55,414 bases of DNA from TCS55 sp964343505 (GTDB lineage Bacteria > Fidelibacterota > Marinisomatia > Marinisomatales > TCS55). The stretch spans positions 1-55,414 of the forward strand of contig CAYFJU010000009.1 of NCBI GenBank assembly GCA_964343505.1, given 5' to 3'. Positions 16,531-25,943 of this stretch are shown here, piece after piece. Made by a program: the position numbers and the translations under genes. The notes beneath the pieces were generated by a model. That model saw only the letters and a program-made list of their open reading frames with translations. It was not told the DNA's origin and did not search any database. Positions within the stretch are counted from its first letter, which is position 1. The number at the start of each line of letters is the position of its first letter.

Positions 16531-16558
16531 TGACATTGCACATATGTGTTCTATTATA
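16531..16558 (+). promoter_or_regulatory. Promoter with internal palindrome upstream of SusC1
   Basis: TTGACA at 16531-16536 and TATTAT at 16553-16558 are separated by 16 bases, a good sigma-70 promoter. The spacer contains the perfect 10-base palindrome CACATATGTG (16540-16549), positioned where a dimeric repressor would block polymerase. It would produce a leader of about 130 bases before the SusC1 ATG. The rest of the 413-base divergent region (16282-16694) is AT-rich and shows no gene. Confidence 0.6.
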
Positions 16559-16694
16559 TTCCTGAAGTGAATTCGCAGAAAATCAAATGTTTTACCCATT
16601 ATTGCATTGACAATTCTGCATTTCCTTGGACTTTGATGGTTTAATCCAATTACCCAAGTTCACCCAGTCGATAAATTTCAAAAGTGAGGAATAC

Positions 16695-19600
16695 ATGAGA
16701 ACTAAAGACTTAGCACGATTCAACGGGCTTACCAAAGGTAGGCTTTTTACACTCTTATTGCTCTGCTTCCAATTTGCGTATGCACAAGGCGTAATCAGTG
16801 GTGTTGTTACCGATAAAGAATCGGGTGCACCGCTTGTGGGCGCAAATGTATTGGTTGAAAGTACTAGTCTTGGTGCTGCAACCAGTAATGAAGGTGAGTA
16901 TAAAATTGAAGGCGTGAGTGCAGGCACACATATGGTTAAGGTCAATTACATTGGCTATCAAAGCACAATGCAATCGGTTGATGTGTCCGATGGGAAAACT
17001 TCAACGCTTAATTTTCAGCTTTCTGTTTCAGCCCTAAATATGAATGATGTCGTCGTGATTGGATCAACCATTAGGGCGACAAGAAAAGAACTTGGGAATA
17101 CTGTTACGACCTTGAAAGCGGAAGATTTGGTCAAAGTTCGGACACAAACTTTAGCCGGTGCATTTCAGGGAAAAATACCCGGTGCTAGAATTACACAGAA
17201 TTCCGGTGATCCTTCCGGTGGATTTAATATCACATTGAGAGGCGTATCCTCAATTTATGGTTCTTCTGATCCATTGTATGTTGTGGACGGTGTTGTGATT
17301 AGCAACCAATCCAAAAATGTTGCTCACATTAATATTAAGCCTAAAGGTGCCGTAATTGGACAGAATAGATTAGGTGATATTAACCCGGATGATATTGAAA
17401 GTGTTGAGGTAATCCCGGGTGGTGCCGCAGCAGCCATTTATGGCTCTAGAGCAGCCAATGGTGTTGTGTTAATCTCAACTAAAAAAGGAAAATCTGGAAA
17501 AACCAGATACTCAATGTCCTTAGGATTCAACTCTAATCAATTGCGGAAAAAAGTATATACCAATTTGCGTCCAGAACAATTTGGCAGTGCAACTCAGCGC
17601 TTATACCCAATTGCCGGTGCAGATCCGGTTACGGGCGGTTTGACGGTTGGACGTAATTTTTCTACAACAACTGTACCTGTTAAACGGTATGATTATCAGG
17701 ATCAAATTTTTGATAATGGTGTTGGTTCCAATAGCCATTTTTCTGTTTCAGGGGGCTCGGGGAATACGACCTATTATGCTTCCGTTTCTAAGACGTTAAA
17801 TGAAGGGATCGTTAAAAATACTGCTGTTAAAAGGAACGGCGCAAAAATGCGTATTCAGCAAGACGTTAATGATTGGATACGTGTTGATCTTGGTTTGAAT
17901 TACATTACCAGTGATTCAGATGAAAAGCCGGATGGCAATGTATTCTGGAGTCCTGTAAACTCTGTAAATATTACCAATAATGTTTGGGATATCACCCAGA
18001 AAGATGATTTTGGAAAGTTGCAATCAGTAGAGCCTACTCGTGTGAATCCTCTTTCTATTATTGAAGATTTTAAAATAAACCAAAAAGTAACGCGCATCAT
18101 TGCTGATGCTCAAGTTCATTTGAAACCGATGAAAGGGTTGACGGTTGATTACATTCTAGGGCAGGATACTTACGGACAATCCGGTACCATTTTTATCCCG
18201 CCTTACCCTTATTCACCTGTGAATTCAGGATGGTATAATGATGGATTTGCGAGTGAAGCACAAAATAATGTTTCACAAATCAACAGTGATTTAAACGCAC
18301 GATATAAGTTCAATGTGTCTGATAAATTGACCTCAACCACCTATGCAGGGTTTAATGCGCAGCTTTATCGGGATGCATATAATACTACGCAAGGAAGAGG
18401 AATGGCTGCCTTTGTTGAAAAAATTTCAGGTGCCAGCAATTTCCTAGGTGCAAAATCCTCAGAATCAAAAACAAATATTTGGGGATATTATGTCCAGGAA
18501 ACTTTCGGGTATAATGAGAACCTGTATGTGACTGTGGCAGGGCGTATGGATGCTTCAACAGCATTTGGAAAAAATTACCGATCAAACTTTTATCCTAAAG
18601 CCAGTGCTAGTTGGCTGGTTTCTGGTGGAGATAATTGGAGTAAGTCTTTCATCTCAAATACGGTGAGTAGCTTACGTCTACGGACTTCTTGGGGACAATC
18701 AGGTAACCTAACGGCGATTGGCCCATATACAAGGTTTACCCAATTCAACCCGGGTGAGTTAACAGGGTCAACACGGTTTAATTCAAGATCTCAGAAAGGG
18801 AACCCGGACATTCGCCCTGAACGAAGTGAAGAATTTGAATTGGGTATTGATGCTGGTTTCTTGAATGATCGCATCAATATTTCAGCCACAACCTACAGCG
18901 CTGATATTGAAGATTTGATTATTCCTCGCACGATGGCTTCCTCAGAAGGTGCCCTAACCATTGTTGAGAATGTTGGTAAACTGCAAAATAAAGGATTTGA
19001 ATTCTTGATTTCCGCAACACCAGTTAAAACAACGGGTACGCAAGTAAACCTCTTTTTTAACTATACCCAAAACCGTAATAAGGTTGTAGATGCATTTCAA
19101 GGAATGTACAAAGTTGATGCGCCAGGCTGGGTTCCAGCATATATTCAAAACGGCCAGCCGATTGGTATTTTTTATGGATATTATGCCGCACGAGATGATA
19201 AAGGAAATTATCTGTTGACATCCAGTGGAGTCCTTCAACGAGAAAAAGGTGACCCAGCAACAGGTAAAGCTATGAGAGATGCGAATGGTCAACCTACCGG
19301 CACTTACTTAAAAAAGATAATTGGTGATCCAAATCCAGACTTTAGTTTTTCGTTTGGAACAAACGTCAAGTATAAAAAATGGAATCTCAATGTTTTGATC
19401 GACGGTGTCCAAGGATTTGATATCTTTGATGCAGACAAACGAACGCGTCAAGGTGTTGGCATTGGTGAATATGCTGAAAAAGAGTTGTCCGGCGAATTGC
19501 CCCGAGGCTGGGTATGGTCAATCTATCCAATTGAAGATTGGCGTGTAGAGGATGGTTCCTATGTCAAATTAAGAGAAATTGCGATTTCTTACGATGTGTC

Positions 19601-19787
19601 AGATTACCTGAGTATGTTTGAAAGTGCCACCTTAACCTTTAGCGGAAGAAATTTAATGTCTTGGGATAAATACCATAGCTATGATCCAGAAACAAATTCT
19701 GCAGGGCAGGCTTCCTACCTGAGGTATAATTTCGGTACCGTTCCGATTCCAAGGGTTTATTCCTTATCCTTAACCACAAATTTCTAG
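16695..19787 (+). CDS. SusC/RagA TonB-dependent outer-membrane transporter 1
   Basis: 1030 residues from the ATG at 16695, which has a GAGGA ribosome site 4 bases upstream; the frame is open from a TTG at 16626 but that extension precedes the signal peptide. Signal peptide ends FAYAQ, followed by a carboxypeptidase-regulatory-like domain (GVISGVVTDKESGAPLVGAN..), the plug (LRGVSSIYGSSDPLYVVDGV, GGAAAAIYGSRAANGVVLIS) and a 22-strand barrel that ends in an aromatic F (SLSLTTNF). It forms the energised channel of a SusCD pair with the gene 9 bases downstream. Substrate inferred from downstream genes as GlcNAc/MurNAc-containing oligomers or muropeptides. Confidence 0.93.
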   Translation: MRTKDLARFNGLTKGRLFTLLLLCFQFAYAQGVISGVVTDKESGAPLVGANVLVESTSLGAATSNEGEYKIEGVSAGTHMVKVNYIGYQSTMQSVDVSDGKTSTLNFQLSVSALNMNDVVVIGSTIRATRKELGNTVTTLKAEDLVKVRTQTLAGAFQGKIPGARITQNSGDPSGGFNITLRGVSSIYGSSDPLYVVDGVVISNQSKNVAHINIKPKGAVIGQNRLGDINPDDIESVEVIPGGAAAAIYGSRAANGVVLISTKKGKSGKTRYSMSLGFNSNQLRKKVYTNLRPEQFGSATQRLYPIAGADPVTGGLTVGRNFSTTTVPVKRYDYQDQIFDNGVGSNSHFSVSGGSGNTTYYASVSKTLNEGIVKNTAVKRNGAKMRIQQDVNDWIRVDLGLNYITSDSDEKPDGNVFWSPVNSVNITNNVWDITQKDDFGKLQSVEPTRVNPLSIIEDFKINQKVTRIIADAQVHLKPMKGLTVDYILGQDTYGQSGTIFIPPYPYSPVNSGWYNDGFASEAQNNVSQINSDLNARYKFNVSDKLTSTTYAGFNAQLYRDAYNTTQGRGMAAFVEKISGASNFLGAKSSESKTNIWGYYVQETFGYNENLYVTVAGRMDASTAFGKNYRSNFYPKASASWLVSGGDNWSKSFISNTVSSLRLRTSWGQSGNLTAIGPYTRFTQFNPGELTGSTRFNSRSQKGNPDIRPERSEEFELGIDAGFLNDRINISATTYSADIEDLIIPRTMASSEGALTIVENVGKLQNKGFEFLISATPVKTTGTQVNLFFNYTQNRNKVVDAFQGMYKVDAPGWVPAYIQNGQPIGIFYGYYAARDDKGNYLLTSSGVLQREKGDPATGKAMRDANGQPTGTYLKKIIGDPNPDFSFSFGTNVKYKKWNLNVLIDGVQGFDIFDADKRTRQGVGIGEYAEKELSGELPRGWVWSIYPIEDWRVEDGSYVKLREIAISYDVSDYLSMFESATLTFSGRNLMSWDKYHSYDPETNSAGQASYLRYNFGTVPIPRVYSLSLTTNF

Positions 19788-19796
19788 GAGAGAAAA

Positions 19797-21122
19797 ATGA
19801 CCAATCAAATTAATAAAAATATGAACAAGGTTTTTCAAATAATGCTTCTTGGGTTTTCGCTAATATTTGTGGCCTGTGAAGATGAATTCGTTGATCCATC
19901 AAACCCAACCAGTTCACAGGTTCTTGGCAGCGCTGAAGGGTTAAATGGATTGGCGGTCGGAATGCAATACCGCTGGAGTGTTGGTCGCCAAAGTTCGGTA
20001 TACAATATTGTAGCCGGCCCTGGTTTCACAACCGGGGAACTGCGCTTGATCAATCCAGGCAATGTGGATGAAAATGAAGTTGATTTGGGTGGTGAACAAG
20101 TGACAGGCGCAAACAATATTGTTTCCAATATGTGGGAACAAGCGATGTTGACAAAATCAGAAGCGCAGATCATACTTGATGAAGTTGAAACTGTTGTTTC
20201 CAATGCCGGTATTAAAGCTGGATTAGTGGCAACAGCCAGTCTGTTTAAAGGGATGGCGCTTGGGACATTGATTCAATATTTTGAACAAGTACCACTTAAA
20301 GTTGAAAAGGATGCTAAATTTTCAAGTAGAGAAGAAGTTCTGAATGAAGTGATCCAAACACTTGAGACGGGCAAATCATCAGTCTCTTCAATTTCTGCAG
20401 AATTTTTAAAGACAACCACAGGTACGATTGATCTTGGGAATTCAATAAACGCCTTATTGGCGCGATATTATTTAATGAAGGGTGATTATGATAAAGCAAT
20501 TAGTGCTGCAAGTGCTGTGGACTTGAGTTCTAAATCAACATACTCTTATGATGATGTAAATCCAAATCCAATTGCATTTGTATCAATTAGAACAAATAAT
20601 GTTTTTCAACCTATCAATTTAACGCTCGGGTTAGGAGATGTATTAAAACCAGATGAAGCGGATAAACGCCTTCCATTCTATTTTGCAAATACAGCTCCTG
20701 CGAATCAAGATTTCAGGGGTGGTGGATTTTTTGATGAAAATGGTGATGGAATTCCAGTTTATCTGCCGGGAGAAATGACCCTTATTAAAGCTGAAGCATA
20801 TGCAAGAAAAAGTGATTTAACCAAAGCTGTCGCAGAATTGGATAAAATCATCACGAAGAATCCTGCATCAGATCCATTTGGTATTGGCGCAGGATTTAGC
20901 AGCGGGTACAGTGGTAACCAGGTACAATCAGATATTTTGGATGAAATATACCGCCAGCGGTGTATAGAGTTGTATATGTCCGGATTGAAATTTGAAGATA
21001 GTCGTCGTTTCGGTCGCCCAGGCCCAGGTAGTGCGAACCCTGAAAGAAACAGGAATTGGTATCCTTACCCGAATTCTGAGCGTGTGAATAATTCAAACAC
21101 ACCATCCGACCCAGCCAATTAG
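19797..21122 (+). CDS. SusD/RagB-like surface lipoprotein 1
   Basis: A 441-residue lipoprotein. Signal peptide with lipobox IFVACED near residue 27, strong AGGAGAG ribosome site 5 bases before the ATG. Helical TPR-like SusD fold: YYLMKGDYDKAISAASAVDL, GEMTLIKAEAYARKSDLTKAVAELDKI, and the conserved C-terminal block ILDEIYRQRCIELYMSGLKFEDSRRFG. It would cap the SusC1 channel and bind substrate at the cell surface. It is followed by a long imperfect hairpin (21202-21300) before the NamZ-like gene, which may set the relative abundance of SusCD and enzyme messages. Confidence 0.9.
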   Translation: MTNQINKNMNKVFQIMLLGFSLIFVACEDEFVDPSNPTSSQVLGSAEGLNGLAVGMQYRWSVGRQSSVYNIVAGPGFTTGELRLINPGNVDENEVDLGGEQVTGANNIVSNMWEQAMLTKSEAQIILDEVETVVSNAGIKAGLVATASLFKGMALGTLIQYFEQVPLKVEKDAKFSSREEVLNEVIQTLETGKSSVSSISAEFLKTTTGTIDLGNSINALLARYYLMKGDYDKAISAASAVDLSSKSTYSYDDVNPNPIAFVSIRTNNVFQPINLTLGLGDVLKPDEADKRLPFYFANTAPANQDFRGGGFFDENGDGIPVYLPGEMTLIKAEAYARKSDLTKAVAELDKIITKNPASDPFGIGAGFSSGYSGNQVQSDILDEIYRQRCIELYMSGLKFEDSRRFGRPGPGSANPERNRNWYPYPNSERVNNSNTPSDPAN

Positions 21123-21201
21123 ATTGATAATTCTTCAAATACTTGATAAAGCCATGAGTTTAAATCACTGAAATAATACTTAAAGAAAATATTATCCAAA
21201 C

Positions 21202-21300
21202 TTAGTCCAAATCTGGTCTGGCACCTCAATATTGCAAATACTAGCTCTCCAACGGTTATTTGTGAGTCTCTCAAAAATGCCAGGCCAGATTTTGGATTAA
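21202..21300 (+). repeat. Long imperfect hairpin between susD1 and the NamZ-like gene
   Basis: A 22-base arm (21202-21223, beginning TTAGTCCAAATCTGG) pairs with 21278-21300 (TGCCAGGCCAGATTTTGGATTAA region) with one bulged T and a few G-U pairs. The loop carries an inner CAAATA/TATTTG stem. There is no T run, so it is more like a processing or stabilising hairpin than a terminator. Part of the loop and 3' arm resembles 22800-22895 upstream of the next gene. Confidence 0.5.
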
Positions 21301-21381
21301 TACTCGATTCCTTCGACTATTAAAATACGAAAATATTCATTTTAATAAACCATTAACACATTAATTACACTTAAGATCAAC

Positions 21382-22761
21382 ATGATTGTTAAAAGAAAAT
21401 CAATCCTTTGTTTTACCCTAATTATGTCTGCATGCACAGGGTCCGAACAATTTATATCGAAAAAGTTTGGCGTAAGCCAACCAATAAACCGAATTCAAAA
21501 TATAAAAAATTCTGAGCATCAGGGTCGAAACGAATCATTTCTAAATCAGGGAGTTGTTGATTCAGCCGACCCCGATAAGTTAACGGGTACAATATCCATT
21601 GAAGAAAAAGTCGTCACCGGCCTGGAAAATTTGTTGCTGAATCATCTCGATCTATTCAAAGGTAAGCGGTTAGGTGTAATCGCGAACCAAACTTCCATTG
21701 GTGCAAATGGGGAACACATTATTGACCTCCTTTCAAAGCATGCGAAGGTAATGGCCGCTTTCGGACCCGAGCATGGAATCAAAGGGAATATTGACGGCGG
21801 TGTCTCTACCAAAGATCGTGTTGAATCCGGTTTGAAAATTTATAGTATATATGGATCATTCCGCGCACCCACACCCGAAATGTTAAAAGGCCTGGATGTT
21901 CTTGTATATGATATCCAGGATGTCGGAGTGAAATTTTATACATTTATTTCCAACCTATTTCTTACAATGCATGCCGCCAAGCGTGAGGGATTACCCATTA
22001 TTGTGCTCGATCGCCCTAACCCTATCCGGGCGGATCGCGTGGAAGGGGCCGTCACCATACCGCCGAATAACAGCTTTGTTGGCGCGGCACCACTGCCGGC
22101 ACGCTATGGTATGACTGTGGGAGAAATCGCGGAAATGTTTAACGACGAATCTTACCTTGGATATGCTCTCAACTGTGACTTGACCGTCATTCAAATGAAA
22201 AATTATAACCGTTCCATGTGGTATGACGAAACCGGCCTGCCTTGGACACCAACATCGCCGAATATTCCCGACTTGGAAACGGCAACCGTTTATCCCGGTA
22301 TGTGCCTATTTGAGGGAACGAATTTCTCTGAAGGACGGGGAACGCCTTCCCCCTTTCTAATGATTGGCGCACCTTTCGTGAATGCGGAACAATGGCTGGC
22401 TGGCGTACCGAAAAAATATTTGCGAGGTGTATCTGCCCAACCTGTTGAATTTACCCCACGTTTCATTCCCGGCAAGAGCACGAATCCAAAATACAAGGAT
22501 GTTGAATGCCGTGGATTGAAATTCACCGTTACCGACCGTGACCAATTTCAACCAATACCCCTAGCGGTTGCTTTACTTGTTTCGGCTAAAAAACTATTTC
22601 CAAAGCAATTCCAAATGCGTCGGTACATGGATAATTTATGGGGGAATGAAGATTTGCGCGCTATTCTCCAATCAAACCCCGAAATTGGAGAAATACTAAA
22701 AACCATTCCTCAAGATATTGAAAGGTTTCAAAAAATTCGACGAAAATACCTTATATACTGA
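21382..22761 (+). CDS. NamZ-like exo-beta-N-acetylmuramidase (DUF1343, GH171), lipoprotein 1
   Basis: A 459-residue protein. Lipoprotein signal with lipobox LIMSAC, then an 80-residue linker, then the DUF1343 domain: GVIANQTSIG, FGPEHGIKG (with the catalytic-region glutamate), DVLVYDIQDVGVKFYTFIS, VLDRPNPI, SPNIPDLETATVYPGMCLFEGTNFSEGRGT. The founding member, B. subtilis NamZ (YbbC), removes MurNAc from non-reducing ends of murein glycan and acts with NagZ and AmiE. Here the next gene is a NagZ-AmiE-like fusion, reproducing that trio. It is probably periplasmic or surface-anchored. Its leader and signal sequence resemble those of the following gene. A second family member is encoded at 48141-49409. 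Confidence 0.87.
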   Translation: MIVKRKSILCFTLIMSACTGSEQFISKKFGVSQPINRIQNIKNSEHQGRNESFLNQGVVDSADPDKLTGTISIEEKVVTGLENLLLNHLDLFKGKRLGVIANQTSIGANGEHIIDLLSKHAKVMAAFGPEHGIKGNIDGGVSTKDRVESGLKIYSIYGSFRAPTPEMLKGLDVLVYDIQDVGVKFYTFISNLFLTMHAAKREGLPIIVLDRPNPIRADRVEGAVTIPPNNSFVGAAPLPARYGMTVGEIAEMFNDESYLGYALNCDLTVIQMKNYNRSMWYDETGLPWTPTSPNIPDLETATVYPGMCLFEGTNFSEGRGTPSPFLMIGAPFVNAEQWLAGVPKKYLRGVSAQPVEFTPRFIPGKSTNPKYKDVECRGLKFTVTDRDQFQPIPLAVALLVSAKKLFPKQFQMRRYMDNLWGNEDLRAILQSNPEIGEILKTIPQDIERFQKIRRKYLIY

Positions 22762-22972
22762 GAGGACTCATTGCAAATCTCCATCCAACCTAAATGTAAA
22801 TCTCATATTGCAACGCTATAATGCAATTACAAGTTCACCAACATTTTCGTGCAGGTTTTATAAATATGTCATGCCAGATTACAGAATTAATTGGTTTGTC
22901 GGTTCTACTCATCTCGAATTTATCTATTTTAAGTAGGGTAACATGACATCAATTTCATTTAATTTCTGAATT

Positions 22973-25885
22973 ATGATTATAAAAAGAATTATACTTTGTC
23001 TGGCTGTGCTATTATCCGCCTGTGCAGGGCCGGGACAGTTTACATCAAAAAAATCCTGGGCTGAAAAAACACTCAAGAAGCTCACCTTGCGTGAAAAAAT
23101 TGCGCAAATGATGGTTGTTTCCATGAATATGCGATTCATGAATTATGAGAGCAGCCAGTGGAAGGAAATTCAAAAACATCTGGAAACTGATGGGATTGGT
23201 GTTCTCCATATATGGTTTGGAGATGCGGGCAGTGCTTTGACGATGCTGAATGACATGCAGTCCAAATCTAAAGTGCCGATTCTCGTGGATGCTGACATTG
23301 AATCAGGGTTGGGCCGGCGCTATCCCGGTGCAGTAACGTTACCGCCAATGATGGCTATTGCCGCCACAGGAGATCCGCAATATGCCTATGAGGCAGGCCG
23401 CATAGCGGCGGAAGAAAGTCGGGCTGTGGGGATTCATTTTAACCTTTCTCCTGTTGTAGATGTTAATAATAATCCAAAAAACCCCATTATTAATACGCGC
23501 TCATTTGGGGAAGTCCCGGACTCCGTTAATCGCTATTCGGTTGAATTCATTCGCGGATTGCACGATCATGGCATGCTGGCGGCTGCGAAACATTTTCCCG
23601 GGCACGGCGATACAGAAACCGATTCTCATTCTTCTTTGGCACAAATCCCCAGTGATTCGGTTCGACTCTGGAATGTTGAATTACCCCCTTTTAAACGAGC
23701 CATTGATGCAGGGGTTGATGCGGTTATGGTGGCCCATGTGAATTCTCCTGATTACCAGGATCACGCCCAAGACCCGGCCTCCCTGTCCCGATTTTGGCTG
23801 CAGGATATTTTAAGAGAGAAATTGGGATTCAAAGGCATTATTATTACAGATGCCATGCGGATGGGTGGTATCGTTAAAAATTACTCCGATGAATATGCAC
23901 TTTTAGCCACGGTTCAAGCCGGTTCCGATATCATTATTCAGAATATGAACCTGAAAAAATCAATCGATACGATTGAAAAAGCAGTCCAGGAAGGCATTAT
24001 CCCGGAAAGCCGAATTAATCAATCGGCCTTAAAAGTTCTGAAGATGAAGGAAAAACTCGGGCTCCATCAAAACCGAATGATTTCATCGGATCACACGCAC
24101 CGTGCAATGGGTAAGACTCAAAATTTTAAAATGGCAAAGGAGATGGCGGAAAAAGCTATCACCCTTGTTAAAAATGAAGGCAATATTCTCCCTTTAAGTC
24201 CTGCCCTCGATGAAACACTTTATGTGGTGGACTTATATGATGGCCCCAACAATCACAATGAGAGTAGTTTTACAAAACAGCTCAAAACCAATGGACGCAA
24301 GGTTAATTCCTTCCAAATTGATAAGTCAGACAGTTCAGTTGTTGCTGATTATATCCTGAGCCAGATTCCGGCTAATGGACTGGTTTTCCTCAATGCTTTT
24401 GCCAACCCCACTGAGCATAAGGATGAAATTTTTCTTCCCAAGGTTGAAGCAGTATTTGTCAACGCCCTGATTGAAAAATGTGAAAAAGTCATCGTGACCA
24501 GTTTTGGAAGTCCTTACCTCATTCAGGATTTTCCGAAAGCACCGGTTTACATTTGCGCCTATAAGAGCAGCAGTATTCTACAAACAGCAGCTGCGAATGC
24601 GATAAAAGGAAAGAATGATATCACGGGGATATTACCTGTAACTATTCCCGAAATTGCTGAAAATGGAACGGGGATTTCGATTGGGGGGCAAAGGTGGTCT
24701 AATGGCAATTCAAAATGGAAACCGGGAAAAACCTTAAGACGTGTTCGGGCTTCAGAAATATCAGCGAATATCAATCAGGTAAATATTTTATTAGCCCAGG
24801 CAGTGGCTGACTCGGCCTTTCCAGGCGGTGTACTGTTGGCGGCAAAAGATGGACAAATATTTCTTCACAAATCATTTGGATATCATACTTACCAAAAATC
24901 TGAACCAGTCACTCGAGGCGATATTTACGACCTGGCCTCTATCACAAAGGTGATCGCCACAACCTCGGCTGTAATGAAATTAGTCGATACCAAAAAACTT
25001 TCTTTAGATGATAAAGTAGTGCACCATCTGCCGGCATTTAAAGGTAAACAAGAAAAATATTTTGACCAAAAGTCGAATACAACCATCCGCCATCTAATGA
25101 CCCATACCGCAGGGTTACCGCCTTACAGAGAATATTTCATGATGAATGGGGATGCGAATACCCGCCTGGATTCAGTCATGAATACGGAACCGGCATCCGG
25201 TTTGGGTGAGAAAATGGTTTATTCCGATGTGGGGTTGATCACTTTAGGGAAAGTAGTGGAGGCGATTGGTCATGCATCCTTGGATTTTCTGGTGGATTCT
25301 CTTGTATTTAATCCGCTTGGGATGAATGCAACTTTTTATAATCCACAGTCAGAAAAATTGCATAGAGTTGTTCCCACCGAAATTAGTACAAAGTATCGGA
25401 ATGGTTTAATCCATGGGGAAGTTCATGATGAAAATTCCCATAGTTTAGGCGGTGTCGCCGGCCACGCAGGATTGTTCTCAACGGCAGATGATTTAGCCGT
25501 TTTTTCCCAGATGATGCTGAATGGCGGGATTTATGGATGGGAGCGCATTTTCAAAGAGGAGACGGTGCAATTATTTACGAGCAGGGCCAATATGGTTGAG
25601 GGGAGTTCCCGTTGCCTTGGATGGGATAGTCCTGATGGAAAAGCCTCCGGAGGAGTCTTCTTGAGTGATAAAAGTTTTGGTCATACAGGGTACACGGGTA
25701 CGTCGTTGTGGATCGATCCTGAAAACAATATGTTTGTTATTTTACTCACCAATGCGGTGCATCCAAATCGATCATGGAAAAGTCCGAAATATTTTGACTG
25801 GCGGCAAAGAATGCATTCGGCAGTTTATGAGGCCGTAGGGATTAATGAAAAAAATCCGAATTTGATTTGGAGAAGAGCGTGGTGA
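22973..25885 (+). CDS. NagZ-AmiE-like fusion: GH3 plus serine beta-lactamase-fold domain
   Basis: A 970-residue lipoprotein (lipobox LLSAC). GH3 domain at about 25-370: DIESGLGRRYPGAVTLPP, KHFPGHGDTETDSH (acid/base Asp-His) and the nucleophile in ITDAMRMGG. A GH3 C-terminal-like Rossmann part follows at about 390-590. The class C beta-lactamase/CubicO-like domain at about 600-950 has SITK as the catalytic SxxK (in DLASITKV), YSD as the Tyr motif and HTGYTG in the third motif. In B. subtilis, NagZ and AmiE are neighbouring separate proteins that remove GlcNAc and cleave the lactyl-L-Ala amide; here they are one chain beside NamZ. Both active sites look intact. Amidase activity is inferred; DD-peptidase or esterase is possible. 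Confidence 0.87.
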   Translation: MIIKRIILCLAVLLSACAGPGQFTSKKSWAEKTLKKLTLREKIAQMMVVSMNMRFMNYESSQWKEIQKHLETDGIGVLHIWFGDAGSALTMLNDMQSKSKVPILVDADIESGLGRRYPGAVTLPPMMAIAATGDPQYAYEAGRIAAEESRAVGIHFNLSPVVDVNNNPKNPIINTRSFGEVPDSVNRYSVEFIRGLHDHGMLAAAKHFPGHGDTETDSHSSLAQIPSDSVRLWNVELPPFKRAIDAGVDAVMVAHVNSPDYQDHAQDPASLSRFWLQDILREKLGFKGIIITDAMRMGGIVKNYSDEYALLATVQAGSDIIIQNMNLKKSIDTIEKAVQEGIIPESRINQSALKVLKMKEKLGLHQNRMISSDHTHRAMGKTQNFKMAKEMAEKAITLVKNEGNILPLSPALDETLYVVDLYDGPNNHNESSFTKQLKTNGRKVNSFQIDKSDSSVVADYILSQIPANGLVFLNAFANPTEHKDEIFLPKVEAVFVNALIEKCEKVIVTSFGSPYLIQDFPKAPVYICAYKSSSILQTAAANAIKGKNDITGILPVTIPEIAENGTGISIGGQRWSNGNSKWKPGKTLRRVRASEISANINQVNILLAQAVADSAFPGGVLLAAKDGQIFLHKSFGYHTYQKSEPVTRGDIYDLASITKVIATTSAVMKLVDTKKLSLDDKVVHHLPAFKGKQEKYFDQKSNTTIRHLMTHTAGLPPYREYFMMNGDANTRLDSVMNTEPASGLGEKMVYSDVGLITLGKVVEAIGHASLDFLVDSLVFNPLGMNATFYNPQSEKLHRVVPTEISTKYRNGLIHGEVHDENSHSLGGVAGHAGLFSTADDLAVFSQMMLNGGIYGWERIFKEETVQLFTSRANMVEGSSRCLGWDSPDGKASGGVFLSDKSFGHTGYTGTSLWIDPENNMFVILLTNAVHPNRSWKSPKYFDWRQRMHSAVYEAVGINEKNPNLIWRRAW

Positions 25886-25930
25886 TTGGTGGAGGGGTAA
25901 CTGGTGGAGTAGTAACTAGTGATAGGTAAC
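25881..25930 (+). repeat. Degenerate tandem repeat of about 15 bases
   Basis: Three imperfect units (GGTGGAGGGGTAACT, GGTGGAGTAGTAACT, AGTGATAGGTAAC) follow each other from the stop codon of the fusion gene. Directly after, at about 25987-26040, is a purine-rich stretch mirrored by a pyrimidine-rich one that encodes the next protein's signal peptide. Such GGTAACT-type short repeats look like intergenic repeat debris; there is no known function. Confidence 0.5.
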
Positions 25931-25943
25931 AGATCAAGGGCAA

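Noticed and set aside
16626..16694. N-terminal extension of SusC1 from a TTG
   Set aside because: It precedes a complete signal peptide, and the ATG at 16695 has a good ribosome binding site.
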